Positions 23,717 through 33,574 of a DNA stretch of 64,000 nucleotides are shown piece by piece; the stretch's first letter is position 1, and each line of letters opens with the position of its first letter. Location of the stretch: assembly GCF_014529945.1 (NCBI RefSeq), contig NZ_JACVFB010000002.1:310001-374000 (forward strand), written 5' to 3'. A model generated the notes under the pieces. The model searched no databases. It had not been told where the DNA came from and saw only the letters and a program-made list of their open reading frames with translations. Origin of the DNA: Chitinophaga varians. Lineage in GTDB: Bacteria > Bacteroidota > Bacteroidia > Chitinophagales > Chitinophagaceae. Made by a program: the position numbers and the translations under genes.

Positions 23717-25621
23717 TTATCCATTCAGTTCACTTAACTCCAGCCATCGCATGCCCTTTTCATCCAACAGCTGTATCACCTCTCCTATCCGGTGGGTGAG
23801 CGGTTCCATTTCTTCGTAGGGCAGTGTACCGCCGGCCAGTTTGGCCTCAATGGCTTTTTTCTCTTCTTCGAGGGATTCCATCTCTTTTTCGAGATTTTCA
23901 AACTCCCGTTTTTCCTTGAAGGTCATTTTGCGGGCGCCTGCACCTTCCGTTGGGGTGGCAGCAGGTGCCTGAATAGCTTCTGCTTTGGCCTCCTTTTTCT
24001 CTTCCGTTTTGCGTTTGTCCTCTTCCTTCTGCCATTCTCTGTACTGGGTGTAGTTGCCGGGATAGTCGCGTACTACGCCGTCGCCTTCAAATACAAAGAG
24101 GTGTTCCACCAGTTTATCCATGAAGTAACGATCGTGGCTGACGATGATCACGCAGCCCTGGTACTCCAGCAGGAAATTCTCCAGAATACTGAGCGTAGGC
24201 AGGTCCAGGTCGTTGGTAGGCTCATCGAGTACCAGGAAGTTGGGATTACGGAAGAGGATTGACAGCAGGTGCAGTCTCCTTTTCTCACCTCCACTGAGTT
24301 TGGAGATATAGGTGTATTGTTTTTCCGCGGGGAACAGGAAGAGTTCCAGGAATTGGGCGGCGCTCACTTTGGTGCCGTCGGCCAGCGGGAAGTTTTCAGC
24401 GATGTTTTTCACAAACTCGATCACCCGCATATCTTCTTTCACTACCAGTCCCGTTTGGGAATAGTTACCAAACACGATGGTCTCTCCGACGTTGATTTTA
24501 CCGGAATCCGGTTGTTCCGTGCCGAGCAGCATGTTCAGGAAAGTGGATTTCCCCACGCCATTTTTACCGACTACGCCTATACGATCTCCTTTTTTAAAAG
24601 TATAGTCAAACCCTTTGAGGATTTTCAGGTCGCCATATGCTTTGTAAACCTTTTTCAGCTCGAGGATTTTGCCACCGAGGCGGGTCATTTTCACATTCAG
24701 CTCCAGTTGCTGGTCCGCTATTCTGGTGGAGGCCTTTTCTTTCACTTCATAAAAAGCGTCCTGGCGGGCCTTGGATTTGGTGGTACGGGCCTTGGGTTGC
24801 TTACGCATCCATTCCAGTTCTTTCCGGTAGGTATTGCGGGCTTTTTCCACACTGGACCGGTCCATTTCCTCCCGGGAGGCTTTCCGTTCGAGGTAGTTTT
24901 CGTAGTCACCCTTGTATACAAAGAGCTGTTCCTGGTCCAGTTCCATGATTTCATTGCAGACACTATCGAGGAAGTAGCGGTCGTGCGTTACCAGCAGGAG
25001 GGTTACCCGTTCCTGATCGAGGTAGTTTTCCAGCCATTCGATCATGCCCACATCGAGGTGGTTGGTGGGTTCGTCCATGATGAGCAGCACGTGTTTATGT
25101 TCGAAGCCGATGTCTATCAGAACTTTAGCCAGGGCCACACGTTTTTGTTGTCCGCCGGAAAGGGAGCCTACCGGTTGATCGAGGTGGTGTATATTGAGTT
25201 TACCGAGGATCTGTTTCACTTTGGCATCAAAGTGCCAGGCGTTCAGCTCATCCATGCGGGCAAACGCGGCGGTGAGTTTTTCCACGTCCGGCTCGTGGCC
25301 TTCTTCGGTCAGCAGCTCATATTCCTTGATAGCGTTCAGTGTGGGATTATCATGATCGAAGATATTCTCGATCACGGATTTGGCGGGGTCGAAGTTGGAC
25401 TGCTGTTCCAGCATTACAACGGTCACATCCTTGTGTATCCATACTTTTCCTTCATCGGGAGCTTCTTTGCCCAGGATAATCTTGAGCAGGGTGGATTTAC
25501 CAGTTCCATTGAGCGCCACCAGCGCTATTTTATCGCCTTCTTCGATGTGAAAAGAGATATTCCGGAATAAAGGCTTAACGCCGTATGATTTAGTGAGCCC
25601 TTCTACTGTAACGTAATGCAT
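23717..25621 (-). CDS. ABC-F family ATP-binding protein (Uup-like)
   Basis: This protein of about 634 residues has two ABC cassettes without membrane domains: Walker A GTGKSTLL and GVGKSTFL, signatures SGGQQKR and SGGEKRR, Walker B LLIMDEPTNHLD and FLVLDEPTNDLD. The linker between them is charged, and the C terminus is a coiled coil rich in Lys/Glu (about 565-625), as in Uup. ABC-F proteins act on ribosomes or, for Uup, on branched DNA and translation. The ATG at 25621 (MHYVTVEGLTKSYG) is preferred over one six codons upstream. Monocistronic. Confidence 0.95.
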   Translation of the reverse strand: MHYVTVEGLTKSYGVKPLFRNISFHIEEGDKIALVALNGTGKSTLLKIILGKEAPDEGKVWIHKDVTVVMLEQQSNFDPAKSVIENIFDHDNPTLNAIKEYELLTEEGHEPDVEKLTAAFARMDELNAWHFDAKVKQILGKLNIHHLDQPVGSLSGGQQKRVALAKVLIDIGFEHKHVLLIMDEPTNHLDVGMIEWLENYLDQERVTLLLVTHDRYFLDSVCNEIMELDQEQLFVYKGDYENYLERKASREEMDRSSVEKARNTYRKELEWMRKQPKARTTKSKARQDAFYEVKEKASTRIADQQLELNVKMTRLGGKILELKKVYKAYGDLKILKGFDYTFKKGDRIGVVGKNGVGKSTFLNMLLGTEQPDSGKINVGETIVFGNYSQTGLVVKEDMRVIEFVKNIAENFPLADGTKVSAAQFLELFLFPAEKQYTYISKLSGGEKRRLHLLSILFRNPNFLVLDEPTNDLDLPTLSILENFLLEYQGCVIIVSHDRYFMDKLVEHLFVFEGDGVVRDYPGNYTQYREWQKEEDKRKTEEKKEAKAEAIQAPAATPTEGAGARKMTFKEKREFENLEKEMESLEEEKKAIEAKLAGGTLPYEEMEPLTHRIGEVIQLLDEKGMRWLELSELNG

Positions 25622-25818
25622 AACTGCGAAGTTATACATATTCAGGAAAACTCCCCCAAATCCGGAATTATGTATTTGATATTATGATTTTTTTCGTATA
25701 TTCAGTATAGGAATGGATAGCCGGACGGATAATCCTACACCTAATGATAACGATTTTTGTTGTTCGTTTTATTTCGGCCTTTGTCCATTATCCTTGCCCC
25801 TCTTTTGCGAAAAATAAA

Positions 25819-25857
25819 AAGCCCTTGCGCGTGAAGCGGAAGGGCTTGCGTGTTTTT
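25819..25857. terminator. Bidirectional terminator hairpin
   Basis: AAGCCCTT and AAGGGCTT (8 bp, with further partial pairing inside) are preceded by an A-run and followed by GCGTGTTTTTAG. It lies just after the stop of the outer-membrane barrel gene (25872) on the minus strand. Confidence 0.75.
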
Positions 25858-25871
25858 AGCACTTACTTATT

Positions 25872-27461
25872 TTAAAAATCGTAATAGAACTGTCTGAAGG
25901 AGCTACGGAGGCCAAAGTTGAAGATCAGGTCGGTTTTGGAACCGGTGATGTCATTTTTGAGCCGGCGTGCTGCCAGGGAAGCTTCCACCCGTAAGTTGTA
26001 TTTCGGGTTCAGGATGAAGGCTACAGTTCCCTGAGCATAGAGCATATTCGTTTTAATACCCTGCCCTATCCAGTTACCGTATTCGTTAGGGTGAGTGGTG
26101 TAGGGCTTGGAGATATCGTGGCCGAAGTTGGTTTTTTCATCCGGATCGTCGCCGTATTTGGCGTACATGAGCTCTCCGCGGCCATACCAGCGTTTATAGC
26201 GGTAGGTAGCAATACCCAACACTTCCTGGAAGTTGGCGCCCAATGGGTGTGCCAGTGATTGGTTATAATGCTCATAGTTGATGAGTGTGCTCCGGTAGCT
26301 GTAAGTGTAAGGTCTCACCGCATTATATTCTCCCTGCAGGTCCAGGTTTTTCACCTTAAACAGGTCGAAGGAGCGGAAGCCCAGCTGCCAGCTCTGTTTG
26401 TTGGCCCACCAGCCTTTTCCGCCAAATACCTCTTTCAGTTTGAATTCATCCAGTACCAGCTGGCCGTAGACGGTTGTTTTAGGAAGCAGTTTGTATTTGA
26501 AATTGGCGCCTACCAGGGCGTTATCGGAGGAGCCTTCGGAGAACTCGGCGGAACGGAGGAAAATGATCGGGTTCATATAGCTCCAGTCGAAGCCACGTTT
26601 ACGGCCGGAAGAATCGGCATCAGGCCAGATCACTGCATCAAAGAGGCCGATAGTCAGCCGTTTGTTGACATTCCAGTCGAGGAAATGGAAAACGCCCCAT
26701 TTTTTATAGTAGCCGAGGTCGTTATAAGCGGACGCAAAGTCTTTGCTATGCTTATCCATAAACTGGGCCCACATGGCAGTATATTGTACACTGCCCAGGT
26801 TGCCGGTTAACCGGAGATAGGGATAGCTGAACTGGATATCAGAAAGAATCAGAGAGCGGTAACCATCTCCGATGAAATTTTGCCCATACCCCGCAGTGAC
26901 ATTCAGGTATTTGTTGGGCGTGTAGGATAATAAGGCATTGGCGTAGTTATAGTCAAAAGCCTTGCCTTCGCTGTAATCCTTGATACCTCCCTGACCGGGA
27001 ACAATATCATTTTTACGGATATACTGGTCGAGATAATAGGGAAATTTACCCTGGTTCTCATAAAAGGAGGATTCAAAATAAAACTTGGTCCCGATGTTGG
27101 CCTGAATGATAGCTCCGCGGGTATTCAGCCAGTTTGTTCTGCTGCCTTCCCGGCTTTTACCGATCTGGAAGTCGGGCAGGAAGTCTATAAAGACGTTGTA
27201 TTCTTTATTTCTGAATTCCAGTAAGTGCTCCTGGAACAGCTTACGGTAAAGCAGGCTACGCTTTACAGGGTCCTCTTGTGTGTACATCGCGCTGGTATCC
27301 ACATGCAGGATGGGTTTAAAGGCCGTGTGGTGATTGGCGGAGTCAAGGTAGAGTTCCCGTATATTCATATGGTTATACGGAAGAATAACCGGTAATTTTT
27401 CCTGTGCATTGGCTGCACGGGCAAGCAATAGAATTGCCGCTACCCAAACGAGATGCTTCAT
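25872..27461 (-). CDS. Outer-membrane beta-barrel protein, Wzi/RemB-like
   Basis: This 529-residue protein has a signal peptide (MKHLVWVAAILLLARAANA) and a long series of amphipathic strands ending in SSFRQFYYDF, with the terminal Phe of outer-membrane barrels. Motifs such as TNWLNTRGAIIQANIG, GYGQNFIGDGYRSL and RYKRWYGRGELMYA match the capsule-assembly Wzi / gliding-motility RemB-like group as I know it. It lies next to, and co-directional with, the polysaccharide operon, which fits a role in surface polysaccharide attachment. The assignment to this group is moderate; outer-membrane barrel is firm. Confidence 0.75.
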   Translation of the reverse strand: MKHLVWVAAILLLARAANAQEKLPVILPYNHMNIRELYLDSANHHTAFKPILHVDTSAMYTQEDPVKRSLLYRKLFQEHLLEFRNKEYNVFIDFLPDFQIGKSREGSRTNWLNTRGAIIQANIGTKFYFESSFYENQGKFPYYLDQYIRKNDIVPGQGGIKDYSEGKAFDYNYANALLSYTPNKYLNVTAGYGQNFIGDGYRSLILSDIQFSYPYLRLTGNLGSVQYTAMWAQFMDKHSKDFASAYNDLGYYKKWGVFHFLDWNVNKRLTIGLFDAVIWPDADSSGRKRGFDWSYMNPIIFLRSAEFSEGSSDNALVGANFKYKLLPKTTVYGQLVLDEFKLKEVFGGKGWWANKQSWQLGFRSFDLFKVKNLDLQGEYNAVRPYTYSYRSTLINYEHYNQSLAHPLGANFQEVLGIATYRYKRWYGRGELMYAKYGDDPDEKTNFGHDISKPYTTHPNEYGNWIGQGIKTNMLYAQGTVAFILNPKYNLRVEASLAARRLKNDITGSKTDLIFNFGLRSSFRQFYYDF

Positions 27462-27625
27462 TAATTTTTGTTTGGTTCTAAAATTTATTAATTCACGGAA
27501 TCAGGTATTCACAAACATCTTCACAATGACCTGACAAAGTATGATGGCAGGTTTCCACGAAACGCAAAGATACTATTTTCAATAAATTGTGGCGACAGCG
27601 GCGGGATCAATCGAAAGAAAAGGGT

Positions 27626-27657
27626 GATTGCCCGCGGAATAACGCCGACGGGCAATC
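27626..27657 (-). terminator. Hairpin at the end of the polysaccharide operon
   Basis: GATTGCCCG and CGGGCAATC form a perfect 9-bp stem with a 14-base loop. On the minus strand it leads into ACCCTTTTCTTTC, a moderately T-rich exit. It lies 95 bp after the last gene of the operon. Confidence 0.5.
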
Positions 27658-27751
27658 GAAAATACTACAAATAATGTGTTTGAGAAGCGGATTTTAGTTT
27701 CTCAGTAACATTTTTTAATGTCTTGTTTATCTTTTTGGGGATATCAGTATC

Positions 27752-28678
27752 TTAAAGTGTGTGTTTCACTTCTTCATAGACACTGCGGATACCTTCTTCC
27801 AGGTTGATGGTGGCCTTCCAGCCATAGCTATGTAACTTGGCCACATCCATCAGTTTTCGTGGTGTACCGTCTGGTTTGCTGGTATCAAAAGTTAACTGGC
27901 CTTCATAACCAACAATCCGTTGTATCAGTTCCGCCAGTTCCCTGATGCTGATGTCTTCTCCCACCCCTATATTTACGAGGCCTTTTTCACTATAATTTTG
28001 CATCAGGTAGAAACAGGCGTCAGCCATATCATCTGCGTGCAGAAACTCCCGTTTAGGCGTGCCGGTGCCCCACAAAACGACTTCCGGCTGGTTGTTTTTC
28101 TTCGCCTCATGCATTTTACGCAACATCGCCGGCAATACATGGGAGTTGTTCAAATCATAGTTATCATTAGGGCCATACAGGTTAGTAGGCATTACGGAGA
28201 TGAAGTTACTGCCGTATTGTGCGCGGTAAGCATCACACATCTCTATCCCTGCAATTTTAGCAATGGCGTATGGTTCATTGGTAGGCTCCAGTAGTCCGGT
28301 AAGCAGATATTCCTCCTTTAATGGCTGAGGCGCCATTTTGGGATAAATACAGGAGGAGCCCAGGAACATCAGTTTCTTCGCTCCGTTCAGATGAGCATGA
28401 TGGATCACATTGTTCTGGATCATCAGGTTCTCATAAATGAACTGTCCGCGGTAGGTATTGTTGGCCATGATACCCCCCACTTTGGCTGCGGCCAGAAAGA
28501 CGTAATCGGGCTTTTCATTTTTGAAAAACGCCGCTACCGCCGGCTGATCACGCAAATCCAGTTCACCGGATGTACGGGTCACAATATTGGTCAATCCGGC
28601 TTTCTGCAATCGCCTTACGATGGCGGAACCGACCATTCCGCGGTGCCCTGCCACATATATCTTGTCCTGGTGGTTCAT
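27752..28678 (-). CDS. fcl: GDP-L-fucose synthase
   Basis: This SDR-family enzyme of about 308 residues converts GDP-4-keto-6-deoxy-mannose to GDP-L-fucose by 3,5-epimerisation and reduction with NADPH. Seen are the Rossmann motif [11 protein letters not shown], the catalytic Ser region GSSCIYP, Tyr-x3-Lys in PYAIAKIAG, and the family-typical HADDMADAC and [11 protein letters not shown]. The start is placed at ATG 28678, one base after the stop of the gmd gene; the upstream TTG is less likely. Together with gmd it supplies GDP-fucose for the glycan made by this operon. Confidence 0.95.
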   Translation of the reverse strand: MNHQDKIYVAGHRGMVGSAIVRRLQKAGLTNIVTRTSGELDLRDQPAVAAFFKNEKPDYVFLAAAKVGGIMANNTYRGQFIYENLMIQNNVIHHAHLNGAKKLMFLGSSCIYPKMAPQPLKEEYLLTGLLEPTNEPYAIAKIAGIEMCDAYRAQYGSNFISVMPTNLYGPNDNYDLNNSHVLPAMLRKMHEAKKNNQPEVVLWGTGTPKREFLHADDMADACFYLMQNYSEKGLVNIGVGEDISIRELAELIQRIVGYEGQLTFDTSKPDGTPRKLMDVAKLHSYGWKATINLEEGIRSVYEEVKHTL

Positions 28679-28679
28679 A

Positions 28680-29792
28680 CTACTCAAATTGGTTTAATAC
28701 TTTGTAGCCCGCATCCTTCAGCAGCTTCTCTCTCTGGAAAAGCTCCACGTCTGCAGCTACCATTTCTTTTACCAGTGCAGGCAGGTCATATTTTGGTTTC
28801 CAGCTAAGCTTGGATTGAGCTTTGGTAGGATCCCCAATGAGCAGGTCTACCTCAGTCGGACGGAAATAACGAGGATCGATGGCCACCACTTCCTGGCCAG
28901 GCTTTAATGGGCACTCGGCGTTACTATTGGTTTTCACATATCCCCGCTCGTTTATACCTTCTCCCTTAAATTCGAGTTCAACACCCACCTCTGCAAAAGC
29001 CATCCTGATAAAGTCTCTTACTGTCGTAGTAATGCCCGTAGCAATAACAAAATCCTCTGGTTTCTCCTGTTGCAGAATCAGCCACATGGCCTCCACATAA
29101 TCTTTTGCATGTCCCCAATCCCTTTTAGCATCCAGATTCCCCATATAGAGTTTGTCCTGTAATCCCAAAGAGAGTTTAGCAACCGCTCTGGTAATTTTTC
29201 TCGTCACAAAAGTTTCACCTCTTAATGGACTTTCGTGATTGAACAAAATTCCGTTACAGGCAAACATATTATATGCTTCTCTGTAGTTGACCGTGATCCA
29301 GAAGGCATACATTTTTGCCACTGCATAGGGTGAGCGCGGGTAGAACGGTGTTTTTTCCGATTGCGGCACCTCCTGTACAAGACCATATAACTCAGACGTA
29401 GAAGCCTGGTATATTCTTGTTTTCTGCGTCAATCCCAGCAATCGCACTGCTTCCAGGATACGTAATGTTCCTACACCGTCCACATCGGCAGTGTATTCGG
29501 GAGCTTCAAAACTCACTTGTACGTGGCTCATCGCACCCAGGTTGTAGATCTCGTCGGGTTGTACTTCCTGGATAATGCGGATAAGATTTGTACTATCAGT
29601 CAGGTCGCCATAGTGAAGTTTCAGTTGAACATGCTTCTCATGCGGGTCCTGGTATAGATGATCAATTCTGTCAGTATTAAACAAAGATGAGCGGCGTTTT
29701 AGCCCATGCACCTGATACCCCTTCTTGAGGAGTAAATCTGCCAGGTAAGCACCGTCCTGACCGGTAATGCCTGTAATTAGCGCAACTTTCAT
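28680..29792 (-). CDS. gmd: GDP-mannose 4,6-dehydratase
   Basis: This 370-residue extended SDR enzyme makes GDP-4-keto-6-deoxy-D-mannose from GDP-mannose. Motifs: [12 protein letters not shown] (NADP binding, residues 6-17), [19 protein letters not shown] (Tyr-x3-Lys), [20 protein letters not shown], and [15 protein letters not shown]. All are hallmarks of Gmd. It precedes fcl directly in the operon. Confidence 0.97.
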   Translation of the reverse strand: MKVALITGITGQDGAYLADLLLKKGYQVHGLKRRSSLFNTDRIDHLYQDPHEKHVQLKLHYGDLTDSTNLIRIIQEVQPDEIYNLGAMSHVQVSFEAPEYTADVDGVGTLRILEAVRLLGLTQKTRIYQASTSELYGLVQEVPQSEKTPFYPRSPYAVAKMYAFWITVNYREAYNMFACNGILFNHESPLRGETFVTRKITRAVAKLSLGLQDKLYMGNLDAKRDWGHAKDYVEAMWLILQQEKPEDFVIATGITTTVRDFIRMAFAEVGVELEFKGEGINERGYVKTNSNAECPLKPGQEVVAIDPRYFRPTEVDLLIGDPTKAQSKLSWKPKYDLPALVKEMVAADVELFQREKLLKDAGYKVLNQFE

Positions 29793-29816
29793 ATTGTGTT
29801 TTTTATAGGATATATA

Positions 29817-30938
29817 TTAGGCATTTACATTGATAGCTAAATTGAGCTCAGTCCTTACCTTTTTAAGCGCATGTGCAATCACATGATGCATATCATAATA
29901 TTTATATTCAGCCAACCGTCCGCCAAAAATAACGTTCTTTTCCGAAGCAGCCAGCTCTTTATATTGCTGATACACCTCCGTGTTCCGGGTATCATTTATC
30001 GGATAATATGGTTCTTCCTTATCCGTCCATTCGTTGGGATATTCCCTCGTAATAACAGTTTCCGGTTGGGACCCAAATTCAAAGTGCTTGTGCTCAATAA
30101 TCCGCGTAAAGGGTGTCTCTGCGTCAGTGTAGTTCACCACTGCGTTTCCCTGATAATTTGAAACGGGCAGATGTTCATGTTCAAAACGAAGGCTTCTGTA
30201 TTCCAGCTTTCCGAATCTGTATTGGTAAAATTGATCAATCATACCGGTATAGACTATTTTGGTCGCCAGTCCATCAAAATAATCTTTCTGGCCAAAGTAA
30301 TCCGTATTCAATCTCACTTCGATACCATCCAGCATTTTGTCGATGATCTTATTATAACCACCAACCGGTATGCCCTGATATTTATCATCGAAATAATTGT
30401 TATCAAACGTAAAACGCAAAGGCAGTCTTTTAATGATAAATGCCGGCAATTCTTTTGCAGGCCGGCCCCATTGTTTTTCCGTATATCCTTTGATCAGTTT
30501 ATGATAGATATCTTCACCTACCAGCGATAATGCCTGCTCTTCCAGGTTGGTCGGCTCCGTAATTCCCAGCTTATCTACCTGTGTCTTTATTTTAGCCTGA
30601 GCCTCTGCCGGTGTTTTTACGCCCCATAGCTGGTAAAACGTATTCATGTTAAATGGCAGATTATACAGCTCTCCATGGTAATTGGCGACCGGTGAGTTAG
30701 TATACCTGTTGAATTCAGCAAACTGATTGACATAATCCCAGATATCCTTATTGCTGGTGTGGAAAATATGTGCTCCATATTTGTGCACATTGATGTCATT
30801 TACATTTTCACAGTAAATATTTCCACCTGCATGTGCTCTTTTATCAATAACCAGGCATTTTTTACCGGCTTTGTTGGCTTCGTATGCAAAAACAGACCCG
30901 AAAAGACCGGCTCCAACTATGAGGTAATCGTATTCCAT
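29817..30938 (-). CDS. glf: UDP-galactopyranose mutase
   Basis: This 373-residue flavoenzyme interconverts UDP-galactopyranose and UDP-galactofuranose. Seen are the FAD-binding DYLIVGAGLFGSVFA at the N terminus, YGAHIFHTSNKDIWDY, WGRPAKELPAFIIKRLPLRF, and RIIEHKHFEF with EYPNEW. The glycan therefore probably contains galactofuranose. It lies between the gmd gene and two glycosyltransferases, spacing 0-24 bp. Confidence 0.97.
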   Translation of the reverse strand: MEYDYLIVGAGLFGSVFAYEANKAGKKCLVIDKRAHAGGNIYCENVNDINVHKYGAHIFHTSNKDIWDYVNQFAEFNRYTNSPVANYHGELYNLPFNMNTFYQLWGVKTPAEAQAKIKTQVDKLGITEPTNLEEQALSLVGEDIYHKLIKGYTEKQWGRPAKELPAFIIKRLPLRFTFDNNYFDDKYQGIPVGGYNKIIDKMLDGIEVRLNTDYFGQKDYFDGLATKIVYTGMIDQFYQYRFGKLEYRSLRFEHEHLPVSNYQGNAVVNYTDAETPFTRIIEHKHFEFGSQPETVITREYPNEWTDKEEPYYPINDTRNTEVYQQYKELAASEKNVIFGGRLAEYKYYDMHHVIAHALKKVRTELNLAINVNA

Positions 30939-31700
30939 TTAATTTACTTTATACTTTTTATATCCATTAAATGCCCAATGGCTCAGATAATACAGACTTT
31001 TGATCAGGCCCAGTTTTTCCACCTTGTAATACACCAGGAATTGTGGTTTGATCATCTTCTTTTTATTAGCCGTTACTGAACTGCCCAATATTCTGAGGCT
31101 GGCGATCAGTTCCTTGTTTCCATAAGCAACGCCCACTTTCTTAATAATTTCCAACCAATACACATAATCGTCTCTCAGGCTGCCCAGCTCTTCCCGCAAA
31201 TACACCTTCCCGTATGGTTCAGCATCATACAGACCGGTGCAACAGCTGATAGAGCAAGTTTTCAGCAAACTGTTGTAATCCACTTTTTCCGGCACCAGAA
31301 AATCAGGCATGCAGGGTTCTGATTGTTCATTGATCCGTTTATGGGAAGAATATACCAGATGTGCATTTTTTTCTTTCATCAGTTTAATCTGACTTTCCAG
31401 GAAGTTGGGTAGCCAGATATCGTCCGCGTCAAGCAGTGCTATGTATTGTCCGTTGGCCCTGCGTAATCCGTTATTTCTTGCAGCGGCTGAGCCTCCATTC
31501 GGCTGAGAAATATATTTAATCCGTTTGTCCTTTTCCTGATATCGTAAAATTATCTCCTCACTATTATCCCTGGACCCATCATTGACAATAATCATTTCCC
31601 AGTTGGGATAAGTTTGGGCCATGACCGATTCAATGGTTTCATGCACAAATCTGGCCGCATTATACACCGGAGTAATTATTGAGACTAACCCTTTTTCCAT
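30939..31700 (-). CDS. Glycosyltransferase family 2
   Basis: This 253-residue GT-A enzyme has the nucleotide-binding start SIITPVYNAARFVHETIESV, then WEMIIVNDGSRDNSEE and a metal-binding DxD as ALLDADDIW. It would add one sugar to the lipid-linked repeat unit at the cytoplasmic face. It overlaps the gene upstream by 16 bp. Donor and acceptor unknown. Confidence 0.92.
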   Translation of the reverse strand: MEKGLVSIITPVYNAARFVHETIESVMAQTYPNWEMIIVNDGSRDNSEEIILRYQEKDKRIKYISQPNGGSAAARNNGLRRANGQYIALLDADDIWLPNFLESQIKLMKEKNAHLVYSSHKRINEQSEPCMPDFLVPEKVDYNSLLKTCSISCCTGLYDAEPYGKVYLREELGSLRDDYVYWLEIIKKVGVAYGNKELIASLRILGSSVTANKKKMIKPQFLVYYKVEKLGLIKSLYYLSHWAFNGYKKYKVN

Positions 31701-32419
31701 AGCTTATAATTAAGTTGAAATTTTATGATTGTTGACAACATAACCACTCTGCTCCATACTTTTACGACGAAGCTGCGTTGGCTTTTCTGATTCATACCGG
31801 CCAGCGTAAAAGTGCTATTATGCCGTCTGTAAAGGATTAATGGCTCGTCATGGAATAATACCTTGCCCACCACTTCTGCCACAAGTCCAATCCACACATC
31901 GTGTCCGATTTCCCTGGAAGCCGGGAAAGGCAGGGAAAGCTGCAGCACCCTTTTGGTGAATGCCATACAGGAACCATAGTAACTATTCTTGATAGCATTT
32001 TTTACGATGCCTTTTCCGGAGCCCAGAAAATCAAAGAAAGATGGATGAATGGGTTGCAGATTTTCGTCCACCACAATCGAATTGCTCACCACCAGATCAT
32101 ATTGCTGTAATAATGCTATCATTTTCCGGCATTTCCCCGGTAACCATACATCGTCCTGGTCTGCGAGAAAAATGAAATCCCCTTTGGCATTTTTTAATGC
32201 ATGCTGAAAATTTTCCGTTGGTCTTCCCGAACTGTTCTGATGATGCAATACCCTGATCCTGGGATCATGAAATGCTTCAATAATACTGATGGTACTGTCA
32301 GTGGATCCATCATCGGAGATCACCAGTTCATCATCCGGCCCCAACTCATCAAGAATCGATTTAATCTGTTCATGAATATGATCTTCTCCATTATAAGAAG
32401 CCAAACATACTGAGATCAT
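31685..32419 (-). CDS. Glycosyltransferase family 2
   Basis: This 244-residue GT-A enzyme shows ISVCLASYNGEDHIHEQIKS, ELVISDDGSTDSTISIIE and FLADQDDVWLPGK (the extended DxD of rhamnosyl/galactofuranosyl-like GT2s). The C-terminal half has SFYDFLG-like and LYRRHNSTFT segments common in O-antigen transferases. Its similarity to rhamnosyltransferase-type GT2s is my reading; the sugar is not certain. Confidence 0.92.
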   Translation of the reverse strand: MISVCLASYNGEDHIHEQIKSILDELGPDDELVISDDGSTDSTISIIEAFHDPRIRVLHHQNSSGRPTENFQHALKNAKGDFIFLADQDDVWLPGKCRKMIALLQQYDLVVSNSIVVDENLQPIHPSFFDFLGSGKGIVKNAIKNSYYGSCMAFTKRVLQLSLPFPASREIGHDVWIGLVAEVVGKVLFHDEPLILYRRHNSTFTLAGMNQKSQRSFVVKVWSRVVMLSTIIKFQLNYKLWKKG

Positions 32420-32449
32420 TAAAAATGTTTTATCTGATTTATATCCAGG

Positions 32450-33574
32450 CTATACCAATAATAGCTTACTGACTTCTTTTTCAAATGCTGCTTCCAGATT
32501 GAGCGCTTTCAGCTTTTGATACCCTCTTTTGGCAATATTATCACGAAACACCTGTTGAATCAACATTTCTTCCATTGCTCTTAATAACTCGTCCGGTTGG
32601 GCAGGGTCAATAAACACAGTATCTTCCCGATGGGTCAATATCTCCGTCAGGGAAGTATTACTCGTTATAATAGTTGGTATTTCAATACTCATTGCTTCCA
32701 TAGCCACCAGCCCCCATGACTCGAAATCTGATGGCAGCACAAAAATATCAATTCCGGCAAAAAAATCATCTACATCCCTGGAATGAGGGAGAACCGACAC
32801 TTGCCCATCGAGTCCAAGGGCCTGTATTGTCCGCATAATTTCCCCTTTCTGCTCTCCTCCTCCCATGATATGCAGCCGGGCAGGTATTTCCGGGTACTTG
32901 TGCTGCAGCGTCCCGAAACAATTTATCAATGGCAGTATATTTTTGGGTCGTGTAAAGCTGCCAAGAAACCCAAAGACAACTGCCTGGCGGACCGGAACTT
33001 CCTGCTTCCGCAAGAATCTTGCAGGAGTATATATCACCACGCTACGCGGGATAGTGATACCAAATTCCTTCTCCCATAATTCCTTTTGCTGGTGGGAAAT
33101 AAACACCACCAGGTTTTGCCTCCGTTTTAGCAGTTTACGGTACAGCGGATACAAAAAAGCAGGAATCCATCGGAAACTCCCTCCTGTTGGCTGTTCATGG
33201 AAGTGCCATATATGCTCAATATTAAGTATCCATGCCAGTAACGGTCCTATAATATTGATGCAGGTATTTGAATAAATAACATTTATCCGTTTACGCCGAC
33301 ATACCACCCATAACTGCAACAAGGCCATGTTATTCCACAGCATAATCAGCAAAGACAACAATGCCCGGGGATTCACGAGCCGGAATGGTGAACGTATCAC
33401 CGAAACATTCTCCGTTTCACGTAAAGCCTCCCTGAAACCATTGCTGCGACCATAGGGCAACACAACAGAGACCTCTGCCGCCTTGTTGCCAAGCGCGTGA
33501 GATATGATCCGGAACAGTACAGATTCCGCACCAAAAAACATGTCCCTATGCCCTATGAATAATATCTTTTTCAT
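32450..33574 (-). CDS. Glycosyltransferase family 4
   Basis: This 374-residue GT-B enzyme opens with KKILFIGHRDMFFGAESVLF and has the GT4 donor-binding region FGFLGSFTRPKNILPLI and PSDFESWGLVAMEAMSIEIP (E-x7-E type). It is a retaining transferase that adds a sugar to the repeat unit. Four bases of overlap with the polymerase gene upstream imply coupling. Confidence 0.93.
   Translation of the reverse strand: MKKILFIGHRDMFFGAESVLFRIISHALGNKAAEVSVVLPYGRSNGFREALRETENVSVIRSPFRLVNPRALLSLLIMLWNNMALLQLWVVCRRKRINVIYSNTCINIIGPLLAWILNIEHIWHFHEQPTGGSFRWIPAFLYPLYRKLLKRRQNLVVFISHQQKELWEKEFGITIPRSVVIYTPARFLRKQEVPVRQAVVFGFLGSFTRPKNILPLINCFGTLQHKYPEIPARLHIMGGGEQKGEIMRTIQALGLDGQVSVLPHSRDVDDFFAGIDIFVLPSDFESWGLVAMEAMSIEIPTIITSNTSLTEILTHREDTVFIDPAQPDELLRAMEEMLIQQVFRDNIAKRGYQKLKALNLEAAFEKEVSKLLLV

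Noticed and set aside
24269..25570. 433-codon open frame on the plus strand
   Set aside because: It lies entirely opposite the ABC-F gene, which has complete Walker and signature motifs. The plus-strand translation is Phe/Gly/His-rich and matches no family, as expected for an antisense shadow.
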